A stretch of DNA of 64,000 nt, from the NCBI RefSeq assembly GCF_008704855.1, contig NZ_CP023691.1:5952001-6016000 (forward strand), written 5' to 3'. The stretch is from Streptomyces platensis. GTDB lineage: Bacteria; Actinomycetota; Actinomycetes; Streptomycetales; Streptomycetaceae. A program made the translations under genes and the position numbers. This document shows positions 44,369 through 53,400 of this stretch, piece by piece. Below the pieces are notes generated by a model. It saw only the letters and a program-made list of their open reading frames with translations. It made no database searches and was not told the DNA's origin. Numbering within the stretch: position 1 is the stretch's first letter; each line of letters starts with the position of its first letter.

Positions 44369-45838
44369 TCAGACGTCGCGCTGAAGGACGGCGGCGTAGG
44401 CGCCGCCCAGCGTCACCGCGGTCACACCGGCGAGGATCCACACGGGAGTCCAGCCGGTCGGGCCGGTGCTGAGGAACGGGATGTCGTACAGCGTCGCGAG
44501 CGCGCTGGGCACCGAGTACTCGATCAGCGCCTGCTGGACGTCCTTGAGGCTCTCGCCCTGGAGGAACAGCGCCAGCAGCATCGGCAGCAGCACCACGCCC
44601 ATCATCGTGCTGATGGCGCCCGCCGAGTGCCGCAGCAGCGTGCCGACGGACAGCGCCAGCAGACCGAGCAGGGCGACGTAGAGACCGGCGCCGACGGTGG
44701 CGCGCAGCCACTGGTCGGCGGTGGGCGCGGGGCCGTTGAGCATCGCGCTGTCGAGCAGGGCGACCAGACCGGTCGCGACCGTCGTGATCACCAGCGCGAG
44801 CGTGAAGAAGACGATCGCCTTCGCGGTCAGCATCCGGACCCGGCTGGGGCAGGCGGTCAGCGTCGTACGGACCATGCCGGTGCCGTACTCGGACGAGATC
44901 GACAGCACGCCCAGGGTGATCACGCACAGGCTGCCGAGCAGGACGCCGACGAAGCCGAGGCCGAGCACCGGGTCCAGCTCGCGGTCCGAGCCCGCCGCGA
45001 GGGCGGCCAGCAGGCCGATGCCGACGCTGAGCAGGACCATCACGCCCAGCGTCCAGATCGTCGAGCGCACCGAGCGGATCTTCGTCCACTCGGAGAGCAG
45101 CGCATGGCCGAGGTGGGTGGGGCGCACGGGGATGGGCGAGACATAGCCGCCCGCGCCCGCGTAGGCCTGCTGGGGGTGCGGCTGGACCGGCTGCTGCTGC
45201 ACCGGCGGCTGCGGGGCCTGGGGCTGGGCGTGGGCCTGGGGCGGTGCGGGAGCCTGGGCGGGCACGGGTGCCTGGACCGGGGCCTGGAGCATCATCGTGC
45301 CCGCGTCCTTGCCCGGTCCGTGCGCCGCGAGCGGCTGCGGCACGGGGTACTGCTGGGCCTGGAGCATCATCGTCCCGGCCTCCCCGGCCGGAGCGGGCTG
45401 CGCGGGGGCCTGGCCCTGGACGGGCGCCTGCCCGTGCTGGGGCTGGGCCTGGGCCGTCTGGGCCTGGGTGGGTGCCGGGCCCTGGGCGGGCGCCTGGCCC
45501 TGAGCCGCTGCCGGGCCCTGGCCCTGGGCCTGGAGCATCATCGTGCCCGCTTCCTTGGCGGGCGCGGGCTGCTCGGGTGCGGACTGGGCCTGGAGCATCA
45601 TCGTGCCGGCCTCTTTGGCGGGCGGCTCCGGTGCCGGCTGCTGGGCGGGCGGCTGCTGACCGGGCTGCTGCTGGGCGGGCGGCGTCAGCGGAGCCACGCC
45701 CTGCGGCTGGTGCGGTGCGGCCGGCGGTGCCGCGGGCGGCATCGGCGGCGCGGCCGGCACCGGCTGCTCGTGTGCGCCGGTGTCGTGGGGTCCGCGCTCA
45801 GGCTGCGGCTGGGGCTGCGGCTGCTGAGGGCTGGTCAT
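44369..45838 (-). CDS. ABC-2 permease with long Pro/Gln-rich N-terminal extension
   Basis: 489 residues from ATG 45838, which overlaps the stop of the upstream ATPase gene (ATGA). Residues 1-~240 are a Pro/Gln/Ala-rich cytoplasmic extension containing four copies of AGTMMLQA (77-84, 97-104, 154-161, 179-186). Residues ~245-489 form a six-helix ABC-2 permease starting LLSEWTKIRSVRSTIWTLG, the same opening as the permease at 47458. Probable exporter with the ATPase next to it; substrate unknown. The extension is unlike ordinary ABC-2 permeases and suggests a protein-interaction or phosphorylation platform. Confidence 0.92.
   Translation of the reverse strand: MTSPQQPQPQPQPERGPHDTGAHEQPVPAAPPMPPAAPPAAPHQPQGVAPLTPPAQQQPGQQPPAQQPAPEPPAKEAGTMMLQAQSAPEQPAPAKEAGTMMLQAQGQGPAAAQGQAPAQGPAPTQAQTAQAQPQHGQAPVQGQAPAQPAPAGEAGTMMLQAQQYPVPQPLAAHGPGKDAGTMMLQAPVQAPVPAQAPAPPQAHAQPQAPQPPVQQQPVQPHPQQAYAGAGGYVSPIPVRPTHLGHALLSEWTKIRSVRSTIWTLGVMVLLSVGIGLLAALAAGSDRELDPVLGLGFVGVLLGSLCVITLGVLSISSEYGTGMVRTTLTACPSRVRMLTAKAIVFFTLALVITTVATGLVALLDSAMLNGPAPTADQWLRATVGAGLYVALLGLLALSVGTLLRHSAGAISTMMGVVLLPMLLALFLQGESLKDVQQALIEYSVPSALATLYDIPFLSTGPTGWTPVWILAGVTAVTLGGAYAAVLQRDV
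45281..45610 (-). repeat. Four copies of the AGTMMLQA-coding repeat
   Basis: Codons for [KG][ED]AGTMMLQA at 45587-45610, 45527-45550, 45356-45379 and 45281-45304. The first two are 60 nt apart (20 residues) within near-identical PAKEAGTMMLQAQ units, pointing to local duplication. Confidence 0.85.
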
Positions 45839-47079
45839 CGGGCGTCCTCGTGGTGGGGCGTGGGCAGGTCGGCGGGGGCGGCGGGAGCCGCGGGCGGCAT
45901 CGGCGCGGCGGGCTGTTGCCCGTACGGGTGAGGCGCACCGTATTGCTCGGGCCCCCCGTACGGGTGACCCTGAGCGGGCGGCGGATAGCCCGGCCCGGGA
46001 GCGGGCGCCTGCTGGGCATACGGATTCGGCTGCCCCTGACCGGGAACACCGGCCGGAACCTGGCCGGGAACACCCGGCTGACCGGGCGGGAACCCCGGGC
46101 CGCCCGCGTACCCCTGCGGGGCGTACCCGGCGGGGGCCTCCTGGAGGCCGGCCCGTGCGTCCGCCGTCGAGCGGTAGTCCACGACGCCCTGCGTCAGCTG
46201 CATATACGCCTCTTCCAGGGACGCCTGGTGCGGCGACAGCTCCCACAGCCGGACATCGGCCTGATGCGCCAGCTCGCTGATGCGGGGGAGCGGCAGCCCG
46301 GTCACCCGCAGCGCACCGTCCGGCTCGGGCGCGGTCTGCCCGCCCGCCTCACCGATCGCGGCGGTCAGCTTCTCGCGCTGCTCCGGCTCGGTGTCCGGGG
46401 TACGGACCCGGGCGAAATCGGCGGAGTTGGCCGAGATGAAGTCCTTCACGGACATATCCGCCATCAGCTGCCCCCGGCCGATCACGATCAAGTGCTCGGC
46501 GGTCAGCGCCATTTCGCTCATCAGATGCGAGGAGACAAAGACCGTACGGCCCTCGCTCGCCAGCTGCTTCATCAGATTGCGCACCCACAGGATGCCTTCG
46601 GGGTCGAGCCCGTTGACCGGCTCGTCGAAGAGCAGCACCTGGGGGTCGCCGAGCAGCGCCGCGGCGATGCCCAGCCGCTGGCCCATACCGAGCGAGAAGC
46701 CCTTGGAGCGCCGCCCGGCGACATCCTGGAGACCGACCACCCCGAGCACCTCGTCGACCCGGCGGGCCGGGATACCGGACACCTGGGCGAGCGACAGCAG
46801 ATGCTGACGCGCACTGCGCCCGCCGTGCACGGCCTTGGCATCGAGCAGTGCGCCCACCTGGCGGGGCGCGTTGGGGAGGCTGCGGAAGGGACGGCCGGCG
46901 ATGGTGGCCCGCCCCGAGGTCGGTGCGTCCAGACCCAGAATCATGCGCATCGTCGTGGACTTGCCGGAGCCGTTGGGCCCCAGGAAGCCGGTCACCGTAC
47001 CCGGCCGCACCTGGAACGACAGGTTGTACACGGCCGTCTTGGCGCCGTAGCGCTTCGTCAGGCCGACTGCCTCGATCAT
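45835..47079 (-). CDS. ABC transporter ATP-binding protein with Pro/Gln/Gly-rich tail
   Basis: 414 residues. NTPase domain 1-~230: Walker A GPNGSGKST, the signature replaced by SLGMGQRLGIA (usual in this ABC-2 subfamily), Walker B LLFDEPVNGLDP, and H-switch VSSHLMSE. Residues ~310-414 are a low-complexity Pro/Gly/Gln/Tyr tail. GCGGAGA lies directly before the ATG. Operon with the permease (ATGA overlap). Strongly similar across its core to the ATPase at 48235, so the two transporters are duplicates. Confidence 0.94.
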   Translation of the reverse strand: MIEAVGLTKRYGAKTAVYNLSFQVRPGTVTGFLGPNGSGKSTTMRMILGLDAPTSGRATIAGRPFRSLPNAPRQVGALLDAKAVHGGRSARQHLLSLAQVSGIPARRVDEVLGVVGLQDVAGRRSKGFSLGMGQRLGIAAALLGDPQVLLFDEPVNGLDPEGILWVRNLMKQLASEGRTVFVSSHLMSEMALTAEHLIVIGRGQLMADMSVKDFISANSADFARVRTPDTEPEQREKLTAAIGEAGGQTAPEPDGALRVTGLPLPRISELAHQADVRLWELSPHQASLEEAYMQLTQGVVDYRSTADARAGLQEAPAGYAPQGYAGGPGFPPGQPGVPGQVPAGVPGQGQPNPYAQQAPAPGPGYPPPAQGHPYGGPEQYGAPHPYGQQPAAPMPPAAPAAPADLPTPHHEDAR

Positions 47080-47457
47080 TCTCCGCCCCTCGCGAGATGG
47101 TCGGGGCAGAGGCGCTCTCGTACCCCCGTGAGGATTAGGAGGCTATCCGGCCATTGACGGTTCCCGTCAATCGCCACAGGCAAAGCCCCCGCCACCCAGC
47201 CCACCCACAGCCCCCGACGACCCAAACCCCCGGCCACACCACGAACTACGACCACCCCCACCGGCCCCATCCCCACCCACCACAACGGGAGGGGACGGGC
47301 CGGAGGGGTAGGGGTGTGGGACGTAAAGCGAAGCAGTCCCACACCCCTGCCCCGGAGGCCCGTCACCGCACCCCGACAACCCCGCGCAGCGGACACCGGC
47401 CCGCCGCAGGCGAAACGGCGCCGCACCCGGCAACGTACGACCAAGCCCAGCGCAGCG
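47080..47457. other. 378-nt gap between the two ABC operons, with a long inverted repeat
   Basis: The main element is an imperfect inverted repeat (47294-47364). Arms GACGGGCC...GGGGTGTGGGAC and GTCCCACACCCC...GGCCCGTC are separated by 13 nt. It is likely the terminator of the upstream permease gene (minus strand) or a dispersed repeat. The promoter of the ATPase gene must be between about 47080 and 47150. No gene seen. Confidence 0.5.
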
Positions 47458-48231
47458 TCACGCATCGCGCCGCTTCAGCAACACGAACCCGCAGATCAGC
47501 GCGACCACCGTCCAGGCGATCATGATGCCGAGCCCGCCCCACGGGCCGTACGGCACCTGGTCGTTGGCCCGCGGGACCACCTGCATGATTTTCGAGCCGG
47601 CCTGGTCCGGCAGATAGCGGCCGACCTTCCGGGTGGCCGAGACGTTTCCGAGAATGTTCGAGATCAGGAAGAAGAACGGCATCAGGATGCCCAGCGAGAG
47701 CATCGGGCTGCGCAGCATCGTGGCCACCGCCATCGAGAACAGCGCGATCAGCGTCATGTAGAGGCCGCCGCCGATCACCGCGCGCAGTACGCCCGGGTCG
47801 CCGAGGTGCGCCCGGAGGTCACCGAGCACCGCCTGCCCCGCGAAGAACGTCACGAAGCTGGTGGCGAGGCCGACGACGAAGACCAGCGCGGTGGCCACCA
47901 GCAGCTTGCAGAACAGGAAGGTGCCGCGCTGCGGTACGGCGGCCAGCGAGGCGCGGATCATGCCGGTGCTGTACTCGTTCGAGACCACCAGCACCCCGAA
48001 GACGATCATCGCCAGCTGGCCCAGCCCCATCCCGGCGAAGCTGATGTTGGTGGCGTCGAACGTCAGCCGGTCCCGGGCCGGCATCGAGCTGAAGTCGTTG
48101 TTGGCCAGGGTGCAGAGCAGCACGCCCAGGCCGATGGTGACGACCACGGCGATGCCCAGTGTCCACACCGTGGACCGCACCGACCTGATCTTGGTCCATT
48201 CCGACCGAATGACCTGCCCGAGCGCCGCCAT
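47458..48231 (-). CDS. ABC-2 type transporter permease
   Basis: 257 residues, six membrane segments. Begins MAALGQVIRSEWTKIRSVRSTVWTLG, nearly the same as the permease domain of the neighbouring system, but lacks the Pro/Gln extension. GAGGAG lies 6 nt before the ATG. Its ATPase is encoded 3 nt upstream. Substrate unknown. Confidence 0.93.
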   Translation of the reverse strand: MAALGQVIRSEWTKIRSVRSTVWTLGIAVVVTIGLGVLLCTLANNDFSSMPARDRLTFDATNISFAGMGLGQLAMIVFGVLVVSNEYSTGMIRASLAAVPQRGTFLFCKLLVATALVFVVGLATSFVTFFAGQAVLGDLRAHLGDPGVLRAVIGGGLYMTLIALFSMAVATMLRSPMLSLGILMPFFFLISNILGNVSATRKVGRYLPDQAGSKIMQVVPRANDQVPYGPWGGLGIMIAWTVVALICGFVLLKRRDA

Positions 48232-48234
48232 CCG

Positions 48235-49260
48235 TCAGCTCCTCTTCTTCTGCCAGTCTGCACCCCAGCCGGTCGGCTGCGGCTCACCCGGCCGGGCCCC
48301 GGCCGGCTGCGGTTCTCCCGGCGGCCGGGCCCCGGCCTGCGCCGGTACCGGGTCGCCGTCGTGCGCGTGATACTCCACCGACTCCGCCGTCAGCCGCATG
48401 AACGCCTCCTCCAGGGAGGCCTGCTGCGGACTGAGCTCGTGCAGCACCAGCTGATGCCGGGCGGCCAGCTCGCCCAGCCGGTCGGCGGGCACTCCGTCGA
48501 TCTCCAGCGACCCGTTGCCGACGGCCACCGCGTCGATGCCCTCGTCGTGCAGCAGATCCAGCAGCTTCTCCTGCTGCGGGGACCGCATCCGGACGTACGA
48601 CCGGGAGTTCTGGTGAATGAAGTCCTTCATCGAGGTGTCCGCCATCAGCCGGCCCTGCCCGATCACGATCAGATGCTCGGCGGTCAGCGCCATTTCGCTC
48701 ATCAGATGCGAGGAGACGAAGACGGTGCGGCCCTGGGCGGCGAGGTTCTTCATCAGATTGCGGATCCAGTGGATGCCTTCGGGGTCGAGCCCGTTGACCG
48801 GCTCGTCGAAGAGCAGCACCTGGGGGTCGCCGAGCAGCGCCGCGGCGATACCGAGCCGCTGGCTCATCCCGAGCGAGAAGCCCTTCGAGCGCTTCTTGGC
48901 GACCGTGCTCAGCCCGACGGTGTCCAGCACCTCGGCGACCCGGCCGCGGGGGATGCCGTTGCTCTGCGCCAGGCACAGCAGATGGTTGGCGGCGCTGCGG
49001 CCGCCGTGCACCGCCTTCGCCTCCAGCAGCGCCCCGATGGAGGTGAGCGGGTCCTTCAGCTGCCGGTAGTGCCTGCCGTCGATCCGGACCGTCCCCGATG
49101 TCGGGTTGTCCAGGTCGAGCATCATCCGCATGGTCGTCGACTTGCCGGCGCCGTTCGGGCCGAGGAAGCCGGTCACCATCCCGGGCCGCACCGTGAACGT
49201 GAGGTGGTCCACGGCGACCTTGTCGCCGTAATGCTTGGTCAGCCCCTCGAGCTCGATCAT
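48235..49260 (-). CDS. ABC transporter ATP-binding protein
   Basis: 341 residues from ATG 49260; a TAGCGT box ends 7 nt upstream (leaderless), and in-frame upstream codons lack signals. Walker A GPNGAGKST, signature SLGMSQRLGIA, Walker B LLFDEPVNGLDPEG, VSSHLMSE. A regulatory domain (~220-310) is followed by a 30-residue Pro/Gly tail. Paralogue of the ATPase at 45835. Located just after filP on the same strand. Confidence 0.94.
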   Translation of the reverse strand: MIELEGLTKHYGDKVAVDHLTFTVRPGMVTGFLGPNGAGKSTTMRMMLDLDNPTSGTVRIDGRHYRQLKDPLTSIGALLEAKAVHGGRSAANHLLCLAQSNGIPRGRVAEVLDTVGLSTVAKKRSKGFSLGMSQRLGIAAALLGDPQVLLFDEPVNGLDPEGIHWIRNLMKNLAAQGRTVFVSSHLMSEMALTAEHLIVIGQGRLMADTSMKDFIHQNSRSYVRMRSPQQEKLLDLLHDEGIDAVAVGNGSLEIDGVPADRLGELAARHQLVLHELSPQQASLEEAFMRLTAESVEYHAHDGDPVPAQAGARPPGEPQPAGARPGEPQPTGWGADWQKKRS

Positions 49261-49267
49261 GTACCGC

Positions 49268-49273
49268 ACGCTA
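49268..49273 (-). promoter_or_regulatory. Candidate -10 box of the ABC operon
   Basis: TAGCGT on the minus strand, 7 nt before ATG 49260. Confidence 0.45.
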
Positions 49274-49400
49274 GGCGTCCCCGGGGGCCGCTGCCACCGG
49301 GGCGGGGCCGCCCGGCTGACCCCCCGTACGCACCGCGCCCCCGCACCACCACAGAGGCGGTACGGGGGCGCGACAGAACGGAAGCGGAACCGGCCGGGGG

Positions 49401-49432
49401 TGGGGGCACCTCCCAGCGCTAGCTGGGGGAGG
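49401..49432. repeat. Dispersed Streptomyces intergenic palindrome after filP
   Basis: TGGGGGCACCTCCCAGC-GCTA-GCTGGGGGAGG, an imperfect palindrome of the family scattered between Streptomyces genes. It starts directly after the filP stop codon and may act as its terminator. A relative lies at 32205. Confidence 0.75.
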
Positions 49433-50371
49433 TCAGCGGCTCTGCTGGGCGGGGACGCCGCGGGTGACGGTCTCGTCCTCGCCGGGGGCGCCGGCCGCGG
49501 CCACGGCGGCACCGGTCAGCGTCGCCAGCATCTCGCGGACGTTGGTCAGCTGCGCGTTGATGGAGTCGCGGCGGTTCGTCAGCGCCGCCAGCTCGCGCTC
49601 GGATTCGCTGCGGATCCGGTCGGCCTTGGCGTTGGCGTCCGCCACGATGTCCTCGGCCTGGCGCTGCGCGGTCTCCACCGTCTGGCGGGCCCGGCGCTCG
49701 GCGTCCGTACGCAGCTTCTCGGCCTCCAGGCGGAGCTGCTCGGCGCGGTGCTCGATCTCCGCGAGCCGCTTCTCGGCCTTGGCCTGACGCGAGGCCAGGT
49801 CGCGCTCGGACTGCTCACGGCGCTTGGCGAGGTTGGTCTCGAAGTCCGCGGCGGCCTGTGCGGCCTTGGCACGGGTCTCCTCGAAGAGGGAGTCAGCCTC
49901 CTCCCGCTTGGACTGCGCGTCCTTCTGCGCCTCGGCGCGCAGGGTGGCCGCCTCACCCTTGGCCTTCTCGACGATCCGGGCGCCCTCGTCCTCGGCCTTC
50001 GCCTTGCGCTCGGAGGCGAACGACTCGGCGTCGTTACGGACCTGCTGGGCGGCCGACTCGGCCAGCTCACGGTGCTGCTCGGCGGCCCGGCGGGCCTCCT
50101 CGCGCAGATCCTTCGCCTCCTCTTCGGCGAGCCGGAGGATCTTCTCGACGCGCGCGCCGAGGCCCGCGTAGGACGGTTCGGCGTCATTGACCTGCGCCTG
50201 GGCGTTCTGCGTTTCGAGGTGCAGCTCCTCGATCCGCTTTTCCAGCGACGTGATGCGGGCCAGCGCGCTGTCGCGGTCGGCGACGAGCTTCGTAATGCGG
50301 TCATCCACCTGACCGCGGTCGTACCCACGCCGCACGAGCTCGAAGCCGAAGGGGGAGGAAGTGTCGCTCAT
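49433..50371 (-). CDS. filP: Filament-forming coiled-coil protein FilP
   Basis: 312 residues, almost entirely coiled coil from about residue 35 to 275, rich in Glu/Arg/Ala and lacking Pro and Cys in the rod. Opens with SSPFGFELVRRGYDRGQVDDRI, as in DivIVA-like proteins. Known in S. coelicolor to form intermediate-filament-like networks near hyphal tips, interacting with Scy and DivIVA and giving mechanical rigidity. AGGAA lies upstream of the ATG. It is 113 nt downstream of scy, its partner gene. Confidence 0.95.
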   Translation of the reverse strand: MSDTSSPFGFELVRRGYDRGQVDDRITKLVADRDSALARITSLEKRIEELHLETQNAQAQVNDAEPSYAGLGARVEKILRLAEEEAKDLREEARRAAEQHRELAESAAQQVRNDAESFASERKAKAEDEGARIVEKAKGEAATLRAEAQKDAQSKREEADSLFEETRAKAAQAAADFETNLAKRREQSERDLASRQAKAEKRLAEIEHRAEQLRLEAEKLRTDAERRARQTVETAQRQAEDIVADANAKADRIRSESERELAALTNRRDSINAQLTNVREMLATLTGAAVAAAGAPGEDETVTRGVPAQQSR

Positions 50372-50484
50372 GGGGTTCCTGTCGAAGAGACCGGTGAGGT
50401 GATAAGGAGAATCCTAGGGGTCACAACGGCGTGTCATCGAGTCATTGCCGGTTTGATCTGGAGAATGACCCCTCATTTGAGTGG

Positions 50485-53400
50485 CTACCCCTCAGACTGC
50501 TTGCCACTCGAACGAGTTGCCCCCGCTCCCGCGGCTGCCTTCACACCGCCGCCCTTTCCTTCCCCGCCCCCGCCGGGTGCCTCGAACGATTCCAGCGCTT
50601 CCAGAACGTCCTGGACGCGGGAGATTTCGGCGTTGATGTCCTCCCGGCGGCGCACCAGCACCTCCAGCTCCCGCTTGCCCTCGTCCACGATCCGTTCGGC
50701 CTCCGCCTCGGCCTCGCTGCGCATCCGCTCCGCGTCGCGCACCGCCGCCGCCTTCTTGTTCTCGGCCTCCTTGATCAGGCTCTCGGCCTTCTTCACCGCC
50801 GAGATCCGGACCTTGCTCGCCTCGCTGTTCGCGTCCGCCACCATCCGGTCGGCCTTCTCCTCGGCCTCGACCTGCTGGGCGGTGGCCTGCGCGATGAGCT
50901 TGTCGACCCGCTCGCCGGCGTTCTTCATCGTCTCCGCCGACTCCCGGCGGGCCCGCTCGTGCAGTTCCTCGACCTCGGACTCGATCCGCTGGCGCAGCTC
51001 CTCGGCGCGGTCCCGGATGCCGGTGGCGTCGCGGCGGGCCTCTTCCAGCAGCGTGTTCGCGTCCGTACGGGCCTTCTCCACCCGCGCATTGCCGTCGGCC
51101 GTCGCCTCCGAGACCAGCCGCTCGGCTTCCTTGCGGGCCGCCCCGACCATGGTGTCGGCCTGTTCCTCGGCGGCGGTGGCCGCGTTGAGCGCCTCCTCCT
51201 GGGCCTTGGTGACGAGCTGGTCCGCCTGCTCGGCCGCGTCCGCGCGGCGCTTGGCGGCGTCCTTGCGCGCCTCGTCGAGCAGCCGGTCCGCCTCCTGCTG
51301 GGCCTCCGTCCGGGTCTGCTCGGCGGCCGCCTCGGCGTCCTCCTTGAGCTTCGCGGACTCGTTACGGGTGCGGTTGGCGTGCTCCTGCGCGGCGGTGACC
51401 GTCTCGGCCGCCTCCGCCCGCAGCCGGTCCGCCTCCGCGGTGGCCGTCGCGAGCATCCGGTCCGCCTGCTCCCGGGCGTCGGCCCGGGTACGGTCCGCGT
51501 CCCGCTCGGCGTCCGCGGTGGTCTCCGCCGCCTCCGTGCGCAGCCGCTCGGCCTCGGTCGCGGCCTCCGACATCAGCTCGTCGGCCTGCTCCGCGGCGTC
51601 CGAACGCGTCTTGTTGGCCGCCTTGCGCGCCTCGTCGCCGGTGTGGTCCGCGTTCCGGCGGGCCTCCTCCAGCACCTCGGCCGCCTCGGCCCGCAGCCGC
51701 TCCGCCTTCTCGGTCGCCTCCGTCACCAGGCGGTGCGCCTGCTGCTCGCCCTCGGCCCGCAGCTGATCGGCGGCCTGCTGGGCCTCCTGGACCGTACGGT
51801 CCGCGTCGTCCTGCGCCGAAGACGTCAGCTCGGTGGCCTCGGTGACAATCCGTTCGGCCTCGGTGCGCGCCTCGGTGATCAGCCGGTCCGCCTGCTCCGC
51901 GGCGTCCGAACGCATCCGGTTCGCGTCGTCCCGCGCCTCGGCACGGGCCCGCGCCGCGTCCTGCTCGCCGGCCGCCAGTGCGTCCGAGGCGTCGGTACGC
52001 AGCTGCTGCGCCTTCGCCGTGGCGTCCGCCACCAGCTTCTCGGCCTGGGCGGTCGCCGCCGACACCAGCTGGTCGGCCTGCTCGGCGGCCTCGGTCCGCG
52101 CCGTGTTGGCGTCCCGGCGTGCCTCGTCCAGCGCCCCGGCCGCCTCGGCGCGCAGCCCGTCGGCCTCCTCGATGGCCTCGGAAACCGCCCGCTCCGCGAG
52201 GGCCTTCGCGGCCTCCGTCGCCTCCTGCGCCTCCGCACGGGCCCGCGCCGCGTCCTCCGAGGCGCGCTCCCGCTCCTCGTAGGCGTCCTTGCGGATCCGG
52301 TCCGCCTCGTCCTGTGCCTCGGTCCTGGTGCGCTCCGCGGCGTGCTCGGCCGCCGAACGCAGCCCGGCGATCTCCTCACCGGCCTGCTCGTGCAGCCCCG
52401 CGACCGAGTCCCGCACCTGCTGCGCGGTCTGCTCGGCCGCCGCCACCAGCTCGCCCGCGCGCCGGTCCGCCTCCTCGACCAGCCGCTGGGCCTCCTCCTG
52501 GGCCTCGCTCACCCGCGTACGGGCCGACGCCAGCAGCTCCTCGCTCTGCTCGCGCGCCGCGGTGCGCTCCTGGTGGGCCTCCTCGCGGGCCTCGCCCAGC
52601 AGTTGCTCGGCCTCCCGGCGCCGCCGCGCGGCCTCCTCCTGGGCCGCGGCGAGCGCCTGCGCCGCCTCCGCGCCCGTACGCTCGGCGGCCGTCGCCGCCT
52701 CGGCACGGACCCGGTCCGCGGTCTCCTGGGCCTCCGTCTTGAGCCGCTCGGCCTCCGCCGACGCCTCGGTGCGCAGCCGCTCGGCCACCGACTCGGCCTC
52801 GGCCCGCGCCGTCGACGCGTCCGACGCGGCCTCGGCCCGCAGCCGCTCGGCCTCCTCCTCGGCCTGCTGCTGAAGCGTCCGGCGCCGCTCCGCCGACTCG
52901 GCCTTGAGCCGGGCCGCGTCCTCCTGCGTCTCCCGGCGCAGTCGCTCCGCCTCGGCGCGGGCGTCGCGCAGCGACCGCTCGGCGGCGGTGACCTTCTCCT
53001 CCGCCTCGCGGTGCAGCCGGTCCAGTTCGTCCTGCGCCTCGGCGCGCCGCTCCTCGGCGGCCTGTTCGGCCTCCTCGCGCAGCCGGGCGGCGGACGCCTC
53101 CGCCTCGGTGGTCACCATCTCCGCGGCCTGGGCGCCCTCGGTGAGCAGCTCCTCGGCCTCCGAACGGGCGCGCTCCAGCGCCTCCTCGGCCTGCCGGCGC
53201 AGCGCCGAGGCCCGCTCGATGGCCTCCGTCCGCACCCGCTCGCTCTCCGCGACGGCGCCCGAACGGGTCTCCTCGGCGTCGGACTTGGCCTTCGCCAGCA
53301 GCTCCTCGGCGGTCCCGGCCGCCTCCTCGATCTGCTGGACCGCCTCCCGGCGGGCCTCGCCGCGGATCCGCTCGCCCTCGGCGACCGCGTCCGCGCGCAG

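Noticed and set aside
43980..44384. Longer overlapping frame at the zinc-motif gene
   Set aside because: The frame from 44039 has the better start, the Cys/His motif and proper third-position bias; this one is its shadow.
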